Below the pieces are notes generated by a model. The model was not told the DNA's origin. It was given only the letters and a program-made list of their open reading frames with translations, and did not search any database. From Streptacidiphilus fuscans (GTDB lineage Bacteria; Actinomycetota; Actinomycetes; Streptomycetales; Streptomycetaceae), in NCBI RefSeq assembly GCF_015690355.1, contig NZ_JADPRT010000021.1:62001-126000 (forward strand): DNA of 64,000 nt, read 5' to 3'. The position numbers and the translations under genes are program-made. Below, in pieces: positions 25,067 to 34,654 of this stretch (positions within the stretch are counted from its first letter, which is position 1; the number at the start of each line of letters is the position of its first letter).

Positions 25067-26317
25067 GTGAAGCGCAGGTTGCTCAACTCCATCCTCGCCG
25101 TGGTGCTCGTGACGGTGGCTCTGTTCAGCGTGCCGCTGGCGCTGGTCGAGAAGCGCAGTATCGAGAGCGCGGCGCAGGACGCGGTGCGCACCGAGGCGCT
25201 GCACATGGTCGGCGTGGTGGAGAACCGGTACGTCGCCAAGGAGCCGATCGACGCCGCCTCGCTCACGGGGCTCAACGACCAGGGCGCAGGCCGCTACGCC
25301 GTGGTCCAGCTCGCCGACAGCTCCACCATCACGCTCGGCAAGCCCCCGGCGGGCGACAACCCGGTCACGGCGACGGAGCACGGCCCGCACGGCGAGTCCG
25401 TGCTCGTGCAGGAGGCGCGCGGCCCCGTCAACTCGTCGATCCTGCGGATGCTGCTGCTCCTGGTCGGCGTCGCGGCGCTGACCATCGCCGCGGCGATGGC
25501 ACTGGCGCTGTGGCAGTCCAAGCGGATCACCCGCCCGCTGCTCGACCTGGCGGAGACGGCGGAACGCCTCGGCTCCGGCGACCCGCGCCCGAGGCAGCGC
25601 CGCTACGGCCTCCCCGAGCTCGACCGCGTCGGCGAGGTCCTCGACCGCAGCGCGGACCGCATCGGCCGGATGCTGACGGCGGAGCGCCGCCTCGCCGCCG
25701 ACGCCTCCCACCAGCTGCGCACGCCGCTGACCGCGCTGTCGATGCGGCTGGAGGAGATCATCGAGACGGACGACCTCGACACGGTCAAGGAGGAGGCCGC
25801 GATCGCCCTGGTCCAGGTCGAGCGGCTGACGAACGTCGTCCAGCGGCTGCTGACCAACAGCAGGGAGTCGCGCAACACCTCGGCGGTCGCCTTCGACGTG
25901 GACGAGGTCATCAAGCAGCAGGCCGAGGAGTGGCGTCCGGCGCTGCGCCGCTACGGCCGCAAGCTCTATCTGGAGGGCCCGCCCGGACTCTGGGCCGTCG
26001 GCACGCCGGGCGCGGTCGCGCAGGTCATCGCGGCGCTGATCGAGAACTCGCTGATGCACGGCGACGGCTCGGTGACGTTGCGCACCCGTGTGCGCGACAC
26101 CAAGGTCGTCATCGAGTGCCAGGACGAGGGCGCGGGCGTCCCGGACGAACTGGGCGCCCGCGTCTTCGAACGCGCGGTCAGCGGCCACAACTCCACCGGC
26201 ATCGGCCTCGCGGTCGCCCGCGACCTCGCCGAGGCGGACGGCGGCCGCCTGGAGCTGCTCTCGCAGCGACCCCCGGTCTTCGCGCTCTTCCTGGCCCGGC
26301 ACGAGGAAGCGGCCTAG
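25067..26317 (+). CDS. Two-component sensor histidine kinase
   Basis: A 416-residue membrane kinase, cognate to the response regulator before it. A transmembrane helix at ~6-26, an extracytoplasmic sensor region of ~100 residues and a second helix at ~127-149 are followed by a HAMP-like linker (SKRITRPLLDLAETAERLGS). The HisKA domain has phospho-acceptor His215 in ASHQLRTPLTAL. The ATPase domain shows the N-box (ENSLMHGDG), the G1-box (DEGAGVPDE) and STGIGLAVARDLAEADGG. GTG 25067 is chosen because it gives a correct signal-anchor start. It is followed by repeat copy C. Confidence 0.92.
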   Translation: MKRRLLNSILAVVLVTVALFSVPLALVEKRSIESAAQDAVRTEALHMVGVVENRYVAKEPIDAASLTGLNDQGAGRYAVVQLADSSTITLGKPPAGDNPVTATEHGPHGESVLVQEARGPVNSSILRMLLLLVGVAALTIAAAMALALWQSKRITRPLLDLAETAERLGSGDPRPRQRRYGLPELDRVGEVLDRSADRIGRMLTAERRLAADASHQLRTPLTALSMRLEEIIETDDLDTVKEEAAIALVQVERLTNVVQRLLTNSRESRNTSAVAFDVDEVIKQQAEEWRPALRRYGRKLYLEGPPGLWAVGTPGAVAQVIAALIENSLMHGDGSVTLRTRVRDTKVVIECQDEGAGVPDELGARVFERAVSGHNSTGIGLAVARDLAEADGGRLELLSQRPPVFALFLARHEEAA

Positions 26318-26340
26318 GCAGAGGCGGTAGGCGCAGCACG

Positions 26341-26546
26341 CAAGGGGCGCGGGGAACTGCGCGAGAAACCACCCTGTGCGGATGGCCCTGACCGTTGAGG
26401 ACCATCCGTCGTGGGTGGCTTGTCGCGCAGTTCCCCGCGCCCCTGAGTAGTGCAACTACCTGCGTGAGCGAAGTGCTCGCCTCGTCGCGCCCATGCGGCG
26501 GAGCCGCATATCAGCTGAGCCCCGCGCCCCTGAGGAAGTTGCAACT
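26341..26546. repeat. Dispersed palindromic intergenic repeat, copy C
   Basis: The left end CAAGGGGCGCGGGGAACTGC leads to a mirror right end (CGCGCAGTTCCCCGCGCCCC) closing near 26455. A second, variant right end with GCGGCGGAGCCGCATATCAG and CCCCGCGCCCCTGAGG closes at 26546. This shows both kinds of right end in one locus. It lies between the convergent kinase and gtrA-like genes. Confidence 0.88.
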
Positions 26547-26569
26547 TCCCGCCGCGCGGAGCGCTCAGC

Positions 26570-27085
26570 TCAGTGGCGGGCGGGCTGGCGCTTGACCTGC
26601 TCCGCGGCGAGGATCTGTTCGGCGGCCTCGACCGCCTCCTCCGCCTGCTGGACGGTCTTGAAGACGAAGGTGCGGTACGCCCAGAAGCGGAAGACCGTGG
26701 CCACGCCGATGCCCACGATGCTGCAGACCATGTTCTCCAGCTTGGTGTGGAAGCCGAAGCCGTAGACCAGCGCGTAGAGGACGACGTTCTGGACCACCAG
26801 GCCGATGCCGCTGAAGATCAGGAACAGGGTGATCTCGCGGGACCGCGTCTTCCTGTCCGCGTCCCGGTAGACCCAGTAGCGGTAGCCCACGTAGTTGGTC
26901 GCGATGGCGATCAGCGTCGCGACGACGTTGGCACGGACGGTCTGCATGAAGTCCAGCAGGATCGAGAAGGCGATCAGCTGGATCACGACGCCCGATATCC
27001 CGACGATGCCGAACTTGGCCGCCTCGGCGGCCACGCGGCGCAGCGCGTTCGACGTGCGTCCGCCACTGACAGGGGATGCGGTCAT
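26570..27085 (-). CDS. GtrA-like membrane protein
   Basis: A 171-residue protein with four transmembrane helices (~24-45, 52-70, 88-107 and 115-135) in the GtrA family, whose members are thought to move lipid-linked sugars across the membrane or to accompany glycosyltransferases. Family motifs include KFGIVGISGVVIQLIAFSIL and ATNYVGYRYWVYR near the second helix, and FRFWAYRTFVF at the end of the fourth. A charged, probably helical tail follows. ATG 27085 gives the usual N-terminal length. It is divergent from purK. No dedicated glycosyltransferase is adjacent. Confidence 0.88.
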   Translation of the reverse strand: MTASPVSGGRTSNALRRVAAEAAKFGIVGISGVVIQLIAFSILLDFMQTVRANVVATLIAIATNYVGYRYWVYRDADRKTRSREITLFLIFSGIGLVVQNVVLYALVYGFGFHTKLENMVCSIVGIGVATVFRFWAYRTFVFKTVQQAEEAVEAAEQILAAEQVKRQPARH

Positions 27086-27296
27086 GTCTCGGGGTCCGTC
27101 TCTACTCGGCGCCCTCTTAACGGCGCGGCTACCGAACACGACGATAGTCCGGTCACCGGTGTGACAAATACTTCTCCTGTTAAATCCTCACGGAACTCTG
27201 CCTTGACCGCACCTCCTGGGACGGGGTGGGATCGGCTCGGGAACCGCCCCGGACCTGGGCGATCGGGCTCCCGGCCCGGCCCGATATCCTTGCCCT

Positions 27297-28487
27297 GTGA
27301 CTTTTCCCGTGGTGGGCATGATCGGTGGCGGGCAGCTGGCCCGGATGGCACACGACGCGGCGATCCCGCTGGGCGTGCGCTTCAGGTTGTTGGCGGACAC
27401 CTCGCAGGACTCCGCGTCGCTCGTCGTGGGCGACGTCGTCCTCGGTGACTACCGCGACCTGGACACGCTGCGGCGCTTCGCCGAGGGCTGCGACGTGATC
27501 ACGTTCGATCACGAGCACGTGCCGACCGAGCACCTGCGCACCCTCCAGGCCGAGGGCTTCGCGGTCCGGCCGGGCCCGGACGCGCTGGTGTACGCGCAGG
27601 ACAAGGGCCTGATGCGGGCCAAGCTGGACGGCCTCGGCGTCCCCTGCCCGCGCCACCGCCTGGTCAGCGACCCGGCCGACGTGACCGCCTTCGCGAACGA
27701 GGGTGAAGCTGCGGCGCGAAGCGCCTCGGACAAGGGTGGTGGCGGGCGACGGGTGGGCGGCTACCCGGTCGTCCTGAAGACCACCCGAGGGGGGTACGAC
27801 GGCAAGGGCGTCTGGGTTGTCGCCGACGAGACCGAGGCCGCCGAGCCGTTCCGCGCGGGCGTGCCCGTGCTCGCCGAGGAGAAGGTCGACTTCGTCCGCG
27901 AGCTGGCCGCCGACGTGGTCCGCTCGCCGCACGGGCAGGCCGTGGCGTACCCGGTCGTCGAGTCCGTGCAGGTCGGCGGCATCTGCCACGAGGTGATCGC
28001 GCCCGCGCCCAACCTCTCCGCGGACCTGGCCGCCGAGGCCCAGGCGCTGGCGCTGCGGATCGCGGGCGAGCTGGACATCACCGGCCACCTCGCCGTCGAG
28101 CTCTTCGAGACGCGCGACGGCCGCGTGCTGGTCAACGAGCTGGCCATGCGTCCGCACAACTCCGGCCACTGGTCCATCGACGGCGCGGTCACCTCGCAGT
28201 TCGAGAACCACGTCCGCGCCGTGCTCGACCTGCCGCTCGGCGACCCGCGTCCGCGTCAGCCGTGGACCGTGATGGTCAACGTCCTCGGCGGCGACTACCC
28301 GGACATGTACAGCGCGTACCTGCACTGCATGGCGCGTGACCCCGGACTGCGCATCCACATGTACGGCAAGGATGTGAAGCCCGGCCGTAAGGTGGGCCAC
28401 GTCACAGTCTTCGGCGACGACCTGGACGACGTCCGGGAGCGTGCCCGGCACGCCGCCGCCTACCTTCGAGGGGACATCACGGAATGA
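27297..28487 (+). CDS. purK: 5-(Carboxyamino)imidazole ribonucleotide synthase (PurK)
   Basis: A 396-residue ATP-grasp enzyme that makes N5-CAIR from AIR, bicarbonate and ATP in purine synthesis. It shows the N-terminal [13 protein letters not shown], the ATP-grasp [16 protein letters not shown] and [15 protein letters not shown], all diagnostic. Relative to my memory of the family there is an extra Gly/Arg/Ala-rich stretch of ~20 residues (about residues 137-157, bases 27705-27765) just before the YPVVLKT strand. The start is GTG 27297; GTG 27309 is a shorter option. The stop overlaps purE by four bases. Confidence 0.96.
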   Translation: MTFPVVGMIGGGQLARMAHDAAIPLGVRFRLLADTSQDSASLVVGDVVLGDYRDLDTLRRFAEGCDVITFDHEHVPTEHLRTLQAEGFAVRPGPDALVYAQDKGLMRAKLDGLGVPCPRHRLVSDPADVTAFANEGEAAARSASDKGGGGRRVGGYPVVLKTTRGGYDGKGVWVVADETEAAEPFRAGVPVLAEEKVDFVRELAADVVRSPHGQAVAYPVVESVQVGGICHEVIAPAPNLSADLAAEAQALALRIAGELDITGHLAVELFETRDGRVLVNELAMRPHNSGHWSIDGAVTSQFENHVRAVLDLPLGDPRPRQPWTVMVNVLGGDYPDMYSAYLHCMARDPGLRIHMYGKDVKPGRKVGHVTVFGDDLDDVRERARHAAAYLRGDITE

Positions 28488-29023
28488 CCGAGCAGATGAC
28501 CGAACAGCCGGTTGTCGGCATTGTGATGGGTTCGGACTCCGACTGGCCGGTCATGGAGGCCGCAGCGCAGGCGCTGGAGGAGTTCGAGATCCGCTACGAG
28601 GTGGACGTCGTCTCCGCACACCGGATGCCGCGCGAGATGGTCGCCTACGGCGAGGCCGCCGCCGGTCGCGGACTGAAGGCGATCATCGCGGGCGCGGGCG
28701 GTGCGGCGCATCTGCCGGGCATGCTCGCCTCCGTCACCACGCTGCCGGTCATCGGCGTCCCGGTGCCGCTGAAGTATCTGGACGGCATGGACTCGCTGCT
28801 CTCCATCGTGCAGATGCCGGCCGGCGTCCCGGTGGCGACGGTCTCCGTCGGCGGAGCGCGCAACGCGGGTCTGCTCGCGGTGCGGATGCTCGCGGCGTTC
28901 GACCCGGACCTGGCCCGGCGGATGGCCGATTTCCAGCAGGAGCTGAACGAGCAGGCCACCGAGAAGGGCCGCAAGCTGCGGGCCAAGGTCGCCGGTGCCG
29001 CCAGCTTCGGCTTCGGGGGCTGA
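28484..29023 (+). CDS. purE: N5-carboxyaminoimidazole ribonucleotide mutase (PurE class I)
   Basis: A 179-residue enzyme converting N5-CAIR to CAIR, the step after PurK. Class I features are [12 protein letters not shown] near the N-terminus, [11 protein letters not shown] with the catalytic His, and [14 protein letters not shown]. The start overlaps the purK stop (ATGA), so the two are translationally coupled, which matches the obligate PurK-PurE partnership. Its end is followed five bases later by the dipeptidase gene, so all three are probably transcribed together. Confidence 0.97.
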   Translation: MTEQMTEQPVVGIVMGSDSDWPVMEAAAQALEEFEIRYEVDVVSAHRMPREMVAYGEAAAGRGLKAIIAGAGGAAHLPGMLASVTTLPVIGVPVPLKYLDGMDSLLSIVQMPAGVPVATVSVGGARNAGLLAVRMLAAFDPDLARRMADFQQELNEQATEKGRKLRAKVAGAASFGFGG

Positions 29024-29028
29024 GCGCC

Positions 29029-30219
29029 GTGGCGGACGCGGAACTGCTGGAGCAGGCACGACAGCTGCTCGCCGAGTACCCGGTGGTCGACGGTCACAAC
29101 GACCTGCCGTGGAAGCTGCGCGAGCAGGTCCACTACGACCTGGCGCAGCGTGACATCGCCACCGACCAGCGCGAGCACCTGCACACCGACCTGGCCCGGC
29201 TGCGGGCGGGCGGCGTGGGCGCGCAGTTCTGGTCCGTCTACGTCCGCAGCGACTTCGCGGGCGACAAGGCGGTCAGCGCGACGCTCGAGCAGATCGACTG
29301 CGTCCGCGCGCTGGTCGCCCGTTATCCGGCTCAGCTGGAACTGGCCTTCTCCGCCGATGACATGGAGCAGGCCCGGGCGGACGGCCGGCTCGCCTCGCTG
29401 ATGGGCGCGGAGGGCGGCCACTCGATCGACGAGTCGCTGGCGACGCTGCGTGCGCTGTACCAGCTGGGCGTGCGGTACATGACGCTCACCCACAACGACA
29501 ACCTCTCCTGGGCGGACTCGGCCACCGACGAGCCGAAGGCCGGCGGCCTGACCCGCTTCGGCGAGGAGGTCGTCCGCGAGATGAACCGCCTCGGCATGCT
29601 GGTCGACCTCTCGCACGTCTCCGCCGACACGATGCGGTCCGCGCTGGGGGTGACGCGGGCGCCGGTGATCTTCTCGCACTCGTCGTCGCGTGCCGTCTGC
29701 GACCACGTGCGCAACATCCCCGACGACGTGCTGGCCCAACTGCCGGTCAACGGCGGCGTGGCGATGGCGACCTTCGTGCCCAAGTTCGTCCTCCCGGAGG
29801 CGGTTGCCTGGACGAAGGCGGCCGACGCGAACATGGTCGCGCACGGCTTCCACCATCTCGACCTGTCACCGGCGGGGCTTGCGGTCCAGGCCGAGTTCGA
29901 GGCGGCGAACCCGCGACCGGTCGCGACGGAGGCGACGGTCGCCGACCACCTGGACCACATGCGCGAGGTCGCGGGCGTGGACCACATCGGCCTCGGCGGC
30001 GACTACGACGGCACGGCGTTCACGCCCAAGGGGCTGGAGGACGTGTCGGGTTACCCGAATCTGATCGCGGAGCTGCTGCGACGCGGGTGGTCGCGTGACG
30101 ACCTCGCGAAGCTGACGTGGAAGAACGCGGTCCGCGTGCTCCGCGAGGCGGAGAGGGTGGCACACGAGCTCCGGTTCGAGACGCCGTCGATCGCGACGAT
30201 CGGTCAACTCGACGGTTAG
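29029..30219 (+). CDS. Membrane dipeptidase (peptidase family M19)
   Basis: A 396-residue zinc hydrolase of the renal dipeptidase family. Metal-site features are DGHNDLPW at ~20-27, the bridging Glu in GAEGGHSID, a His in SHSSSRAV and the GLGGDYDG block near the C-terminus. Despite the family name there is no signal peptide or membrane segment, so it is probably cytoplasmic. Bacterial members split dipeptides, including D-amino-acid-containing ones. GTG 29029 with GGGGG upstream is chosen; the reading frame runs further back but through purE. The link to purK-purE is positional. Confidence 0.92.
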   Translation: MADAELLEQARQLLAEYPVVDGHNDLPWKLREQVHYDLAQRDIATDQREHLHTDLARLRAGGVGAQFWSVYVRSDFAGDKAVSATLEQIDCVRALVARYPAQLELAFSADDMEQARADGRLASLMGAEGGHSIDESLATLRALYQLGVRYMTLTHNDNLSWADSATDEPKAGGLTRFGEEVVREMNRLGMLVDLSHVSADTMRSALGVTRAPVIFSHSSSRAVCDHVRNIPDDVLAQLPVNGGVAMATFVPKFVLPEAVAWTKAADANMVAHGFHHLDLSPAGLAVQAEFEAANPRPVATEATVADHLDHMREVAGVDHIGLGGDYDGTAFTPKGLEDVSGYPNLIAELLRRGWSRDDLAKLTWKNAVRVLREAERVAHELRFETPSIATIGQLDG

Positions 30220-30240
30220 GTGAGCTTTCGCTGCCGCAGG

Positions 30241-30297
30241 TAGTTGCACAGCCAGAGCCGCATGTCAGCAGAGCCCCGCGCCCCTGGTTGTGCAACT
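30241..30297. repeat. Dispersed palindromic intergenic repeat, copy D (solo right half)
   Basis: Only the variant right end is present: AGAGCCGCATGTCAGCAGAG followed by CCCCGCGCCCCTGGTTGTGCAAC. It sits in the 177-base gap between the dipeptidase and amidohydrolase genes. The left half with GGGGAACTGCGCG is missing, so this is either a decayed copy or a product of recombination. The rest of the gap is comparatively AT-rich and should hold the promoter for the gene at 30397. Confidence 0.75.
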
Positions 30298-30396
30298 ACC
30301 TTGTGCATTCTCTGGCATATGCGTCTGGCCTCATCTGAGCGGTCGCCAGGTAAGAGTTAACATGCAACCTGACACTGCTGGTGACAGGGGAAACGC

Positions 30397-32034
30397 ATGC
30401 CTGACGACGTCGATGTCCTCTTCGTGGGTGGCCCCGTGCTCACCATGGACTCCGCGCGGACGCGCGCCAGCGCTGTCGCCGTGCGGGGGGAGCGGATCCT
30501 CGCGGTCGGGCAGGACGACCTGCGGGAGCTCGTCGGGCCCGGGACCGAGATCGTCGATCTGCGCGGACGCGCCCTGCTGCCCGGGTTCCAGGACGCGCAC
30601 GTCCACGCCGTGTACGGCGGCGTCGAGATGGGGGAGTGCGACCTCTCCGGCGCGACCGATCTGGGGGAGTACACCCGCCGGATCGCCGCGTACGCCGACG
30701 CGCATCCGACGCGGCCGTGGATCACCGGGGCTGGCTGGGCGATGGAGGCGTTCGAGGGCGGGCTGCCGAGCCGTGCGCAGCTCGACGCGATCGTGCCTGA
30801 CCGGCCGGTCTTCCTGCTGAACCGGGACCACCACGGCGCCTGGGCCAACACCCGTGCCCTGGAGCTGGCCGGGCTGACCGCACAGACGCTGGACCCCGCC
30901 GACGGCCGGATCGAGCGCGAGCCGGACGGCTCGCCCGGCGGCATGCTGCAGGAGGGCGCGACTGCCCTGGTCGCCCGGGTCGTCCCCAAGGCGACGGTCG
31001 AGGACCGGGTCAAGGGTCTGCTGCGCGCGCAGGCGTACCTGCACTCGCTCGGGATCACCGCCTGGCAGGACGCCATCCTCGGGGTGTTCAACGGCCAGCC
31101 GGACGTCTCCGACGCGTACCTCGCCGCCGCCAACGACGGGCAGTTGACCGCGCGCGTCAACGGCGCGCTGTGGTGGGACCGGGAGCGCGGCGCGGAGCAG
31201 ATCCCGGAGCTGGTCGCGCGGCGCGACAAGCTGACGGCCGGGCGGTTCCGGGCCGGGTCGGTCAAGGTGATGCAGGACGGGATCGCCGAGAACTTCACCG
31301 CCGCGATGACCGTCCCGTACAAGGACGCCTGCGGCTGCACCACCGACAACTCCGGCCTGAGCTTCGTGGATCCGGTCGCGCTGCGGTCGTACGTCATCGA
31401 GCTGGACGCGCTCGGGTTCCAGGTGCACTTCCACGCGCTGGGCGACCGTGCCGTGCGCGAGGCGCTGGACGCGGTCGAGGCCGCGCTGCACGCCAACGGC
31501 CGTGGCAACAACCGGCACCACCTGGCGCACCTCCAGGTGGTGCACCCCGACGACGTGCCGCGCTTCGCGAAGCTGGGCGCGATTGCCAACCTGCAGCCGC
31601 TGTGGGCCGCGCACGAGCCGCAGCTGGACGCGCTCTGCATCCCTTTCCTGGGCGGGGAGTCGGCCGACTGGCAGTACCCGTTCGGCGACCTGGTGCGCGC
31701 GGGCGCGACGCTGGCGGCGGGCAGCGACTGGCCGGTGAGCACGCCCGACCCATGGCAGGGCATCCACGTCGCGGTCAACCGGGTCAACCACGGGGACGAC
31801 CGGGAGGTCTTCCTCCCCGAGCAGCGGATCGACCTCACCACCATGCTGGCCGCGTACACGGCGGGCAGCGCCCATGTGAACCACCTCGACGAGACCGGCG
31901 TGATCCGTCCGGGCGCGCTGGCCGACCTGGTCGTGGTCGACCGCGACCCGTACGCGGGTCCCGCCGACGAGATCGGTGCGACGACGGTCGAGCAGACCTT
32001 CGTCGGCGGCGAGCGGGTCTACGCGGCAGGCTGA
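30397..32034 (+). CDS. YtcJ-like amidohydrolase
   Basis: A 545-residue metal-dependent hydrolase of the amidohydrolase superfamily, YtcJ/exoenzyme branch. LLPGFQDAHVHAVYGG carries the metal-binding HxH at ~65-75. Later markers are FLLNRDHHGAWANTRAL, GSVKVMQDGIAEN, HFHALGDRAVREALDA, the NRHHLAHLQ block and AAGSDWPVSTPDPWQG with the metal-site Asp. No signal peptide is present. Substrates in this branch are mostly unknown. AGGGGA precedes the ATG. The gene appears monocistronic; the next gene on the minus strand converges with it at an 8-base gap. Confidence 0.9.
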   Translation: MPDDVDVLFVGGPVLTMDSARTRASAVAVRGERILAVGQDDLRELVGPGTEIVDLRGRALLPGFQDAHVHAVYGGVEMGECDLSGATDLGEYTRRIAAYADAHPTRPWITGAGWAMEAFEGGLPSRAQLDAIVPDRPVFLLNRDHHGAWANTRALELAGLTAQTLDPADGRIEREPDGSPGGMLQEGATALVARVVPKATVEDRVKGLLRAQAYLHSLGITAWQDAILGVFNGQPDVSDAYLAAANDGQLTARVNGALWWDRERGAEQIPELVARRDKLTAGRFRAGSVKVMQDGIAENFTAAMTVPYKDACGCTTDNSGLSFVDPVALRSYVIELDALGFQVHFHALGDRAVREALDAVEAALHANGRGNNRHHLAHLQVVHPDDVPRFAKLGAIANLQPLWAAHEPQLDALCIPFLGGESADWQYPFGDLVRAGATLAAGSDWPVSTPDPWQGIHVAVNRVNHGDDREVFLPEQRIDLTTMLAAYTAGSAHVNHLDETGVIRPGALADLVVVDRDPYAGPADEIGATTVEQTFVGGERVYAAG

Positions 32035-32041
32035 CGCTACG

Positions 32042-32716
32042 TCAGTCCGGCGTGCCCGGGTTGGGCGTGCCCGGGTGGAGCCGGGCCGAGACGTCCTCGT
32101 GGGCGAGTCGGCGCAGCGCCAGCACCACCGGTTCGTAGAGCACGGTGTAGGCGATCGTCGCTTCGATCGCCTCCTCGACCTGCGGGATCTCCTCGATCAC
32201 CTGGTACTCGGCCTCCGCGATCGGGCGCAGCGCCTCGCCGTAGCGCTGGAGGAACGCGACGTCCGCGCGGTAGCCGAGGTCGCGCAGGGTGGTCAGGGCG
32301 CGGGTGAGGGTGTCCAGGGCCGGGGCGAACTCCGTGATCTGCCAGCCGAGTTCGTCCCGCAGCAGGGCGAGGATCTCGGCGCGGAGAGCGGTCCACGCGG
32401 CGTGCGCCGCCGCGTCCGGCGCAGGGTCCGGCGGGGTGACCTGCGGGGGCAGCAGGTACTGGGCGATGCCGAGCCGCTCGTGGCGGCCGAAGGCGGGGTC
32501 CTCGGCGACCGCGAGGACGTCGCGGGCCTGGCTCACCGACATCCCGCCGACCGACAGCATCGCCCGGATCAGCCGGAGTCGGCGCAGGTGGTCGTCGTCG
32601 TACTCGGCCTTGCGCGCGCTGACGGGCGTGCCCGCCGGGAGCAGGCCTTCACGCAGGTAGTACTTGACGCTGGCCGCGGATACCCCGCTGCGTTCGCTCA
32701 ACTCCGAGAGCTGCAC
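32042..32716 (-). CDS. MerR family transcriptional regulator
   Basis: A 224-residue regulator. The first ~70 residues form the MerR winged helix: LSELSERSGVSAASVKYYLR, then GLLPAGTPVSARKAEYDDDH and LRRLRLIRAML. The remaining 150 residues are helical and contain no Cys-based metal site, so a small-molecule or no ligand is more likely than a metal. GTG 32716 has GGAG ten bases upstream; the reading frame extends back to 32797 but that stretch overlaps the repeat-rich promoter. It is divergent from the DUF4188 gene, which it probably controls. Confidence 0.9.
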   Translation of the reverse strand: MQLSELSERSGVSAASVKYYLREGLLPAGTPVSARKAEYDDDHLRRLRLIRAMLSVGGMSVSQARDVLAVAEDPAFGRHERLGIAQYLLPPQVTPPDPAPDAAAHAAWTALRAEILALLRDELGWQITEFAPALDTLTRALTTLRDLGYRADVAFLQRYGEALRPIAEAEYQVIEEIPQVEEAIEATIAYTVLYEPVVLALRRLAHEDVSARLHPGTPNPGTPD

Positions 32717-32734
32717 CTGGCTTTGCTCCGTTCT

Positions 32735-32795
32735 GACATCTCGTCCGACACTGCGTCCGACATCTCGACAGGCGTGTAGGATAGTGTCACTATCC
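32735..32795. promoter_or_regulatory. Divergent operator/promoter between merR-type and DUF4188 genes
   Basis: The 83-base gap contains GACATCTCG twice (starting 32735 and 32758) and GTCCGACA twice in mirrored order, forming TCTCGTCCGACA-CTGC-GTCCGACATCTCGACA. It also holds the palindrome GGATAGTGTCACTATCC (32779-32795), five bases before the ATG of the DUF4188 gene. TAGGAT at 32777-32782 could be the -10 box of the plus-strand promoter. MerR proteins bind dyads between -35 and -10, so this arrangement fits control of both genes. Confidence 0.6.
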
Positions 32796-32799
32796 ATCC

Positions 32800-33474
32800 A
32801 TGGACGGAATGGACCTCGTCAACGGTATACGTCTGGTGGCCCGCCCCGAATGGACCAGGGTAGGGCCCCACACCCCCGAGGCCGGACGCGAGCACACCCC
32901 CGAGCACGGACGCGCTCCGCTGCGCGGGCGGTACCTGGCCGAGAACGACGAACCGGTCGCGATCCTGCTGATCGGCCTGCGGGTCAACCGCTGGTTCGCG
33001 GTGCGGCACTGGGCTCCGGTGCTGATGGCCATGCCGCGCATGCTGCGCGACCTCTCCCGCGACCCGGACAGCGGGCTCCTCGGCTACCGCCTGCTGCTGG
33101 GCCCGACCGTCGGCCAGGTGATGGTGATCCAGTACTGGCGTCGCGCCGGTGACATCCGCGCCTTCGCGCACGACGCGCAGCGCGCCCACCGTCCGGCCGA
33201 AACCGCCTTCTGGAAGCGGTACTTCGCGGGCAAGGGCGCGGTCGGCATCTGGCACGAGATGCTCTCCGTGCGCGCGGGCGGCTACCAGTGCCTCTACGGG
33301 GACATGCCGCCGACGGGCCTGGGCGCGATCATGGGCCTCCAGCCCGCCGTCTCCCGCGAGGGCGGCCACGGCTACGACCGCGGCGAGGACCCGGCCTTCG
33401 CCGCGACCACCGAGGAGGAGCGGCAGGCCGCCGTGGAGACGCTGATCAGCCGCCGGGAGGCGGGAACCCGATAG
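32800..33474 (+). CDS. DUF4188 family protein
   Basis: A 224-residue protein. The central block FAVRHWAPVLMAMPRMLRDL, then GLLGYRLLLGPTVGQVMVIQYWR and FWKRYFAGKGAVGIWHEML match what I know of DUF4188, a dimeric ferredoxin-like family sometimes annotated as a monooxygenase or as spheroidene-monooxygenase-like. No cofactor motif is visible, and the activity is not established. The N-terminal 45 residues are variable. It starts directly after the palindromic operator, with no good ribosome site, and is divergent from its likely MerR-type regulator. Confidence 0.8.
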   Translation: MDGMDLVNGIRLVARPEWTRVGPHTPEAGREHTPEHGRAPLRGRYLAENDEPVAILLIGLRVNRWFAVRHWAPVLMAMPRMLRDLSRDPDSGLLGYRLLLGPTVGQVMVIQYWRRAGDIRAFAHDAQRAHRPAETAFWKRYFAGKGAVGIWHEMLSVRAGGYQCLYGDMPPTGLGAIMGLQPAVSREGGHGYDRGEDPAFAATTEEERQAAVETLISRREAGTR

Positions 33475-33496
33475 CGACCGGCCGTGCCCGGCGGAG

Positions 33497-34480
33497 TCAC
33501 GCCAGCCATCCGTTGGCGGTGGCGTGGACGCCCGCCTGGAAGCGGTTGTCGGCCTGCAGACGCTGCATCAACGCGGCGATCACCCGGCTGATCGAACGGG
33601 TCGAGACGCCGACCTGGCGTGCGATCACCTCGTCCTTCTTGCCCGCCGCCATCATCCGCAGCACCGCGCGCTCCATGTCGGTCGGCCCCGCGTCCGACGT
33701 CGCCGTCGCAAGGTCGGCGACGTCGCTCGCCTGCTCCCAGTGCTGCTCGAACAGCTCCGTGAGCAACTGTAGGACCGCCGGGTCGCGGATCACCACGCCG
33801 TGGCCCGGCGCGCCGCCGGGACCGAGCGGCAGCACCGCGGTCGCGCCGTCGAAGACCAGCATGCACGCGGGCAGCACGGTCAGGCTCTTCACCTGGGCGC
33901 CGGCGGTCGAGATCGCCCGGAGGTACTTGGCCCCCAGGTTCCCCGGCCCGGAGCGCTGCATCAGGGTCCGCACCCGCACGCGGCCCGCCAGCATCGCGAG
34001 GTCGAGCTGCATCTCCGGCAGCAACTCCCGGTCGGCCTGGTCGCTGATCCGGACCATGGCGTCCACGCTGGAGCGGCAGCCGAGGGTCAACTCCTCGATG
34101 ACCGCCCGCAGTTCCTCCTGGCCCTCGACGCTCTCGACGCCGCGGTTGACCGGACGGTCCCGGAGGGCGTCCAAATAGTCGCCGGTCAGCGCGTCCAGAC
34201 GGGCGCGGGCGCTGGCCATCGCCGTGCGCTGCTCGATCAGGACCCGCTCGGCCTCGGAGAGCAGCAGGTCGGAGGCCGTTTCCGGGTGGACCGCTACCCA
34301 CAGGCCGTTCGGCGCCGGGCGCAGCAGGTTCAGCGTCTCCAGTTGGCGCTGCGCGCGCCGCAGCTCGTCGAGCGGGACGCCCAGCATCGCGCAGAGCTGC
34401 TCTTCGGTGGCACTGGGGTGGGCGACGTGAGCCCGATAGACGGTGACGGACGTCGCATCCAGGTGCGGGAGGTTCAGCAC
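33497..34480 (-). CDS. LuxR-type regulator with TrmB-like N-terminal domain
   Basis: A 327-residue transcription factor. Residues ~8-60 look like a TrmB-type winged helix (SATEEQLCAMLGVPLDELRR). The middle (~80-240) resembles the phospholipase-D-like sensor region of TrmB relatives (VRVRTLMQRSGPGNLGAKYL). Residues ~265-320 form a LuxR helix-turn-helix (MERAVLRMMAAGKKDEVIAR, then QVGVSTRSISRVIAALMQRL). The GTG at 34480 has GGAG eight bases upstream. Such regulators are common beside actinobacterial natural-product clusters; its divergence from the SARP gene makes it the probable left edge of the cluster. Confidence 0.85.
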   Translation of the reverse strand: MLNLPHLDATSVTVYRAHVAHPSATEEQLCAMLGVPLDELRRAQRQLETLNLLRPAPNGLWVAVHPETASDLLLSEAERVLIEQRTAMASARARLDALTGDYLDALRDRPVNRGVESVEGQEELRAVIEELTLGCRSSVDAMVRISDQADRELLPEMQLDLAMLAGRVRVRTLMQRSGPGNLGAKYLRAISTAGAQVKSLTVLPACMLVFDGATAVLPLGPGGAPGHGVVIRDPAVLQLLTELFEQHWEQASDVADLATATSDAGPTDMERAVLRMMAAGKKDEVIARQVGVSTRSISRVIAALMQRLQADNRFQAGVHATANGWLA

Positions 34481-34654
34481 TTCTCGTCTCCGGTGGCCGA
34501 GGGATGTCAGGCGAGGACGCGCCTGTTGACCGTCCCAGCATGGGCACCCCTGTTCCCGGTCCCCTCCCGATCCGGTACCCCCTGGACACCGGGTTCCGTA
34601 GGATCACCGGCAGCGGCCCGACCTGGGCTTATGCGCGGGAACGAGGGAATGAGC

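Noticed and set aside
32800-33474. Carotenoid (spheroidene) monooxygenase
   Set aside because: Sequence blocks fit DUF4188; no carotenoid genes around and no evidence for that activity.
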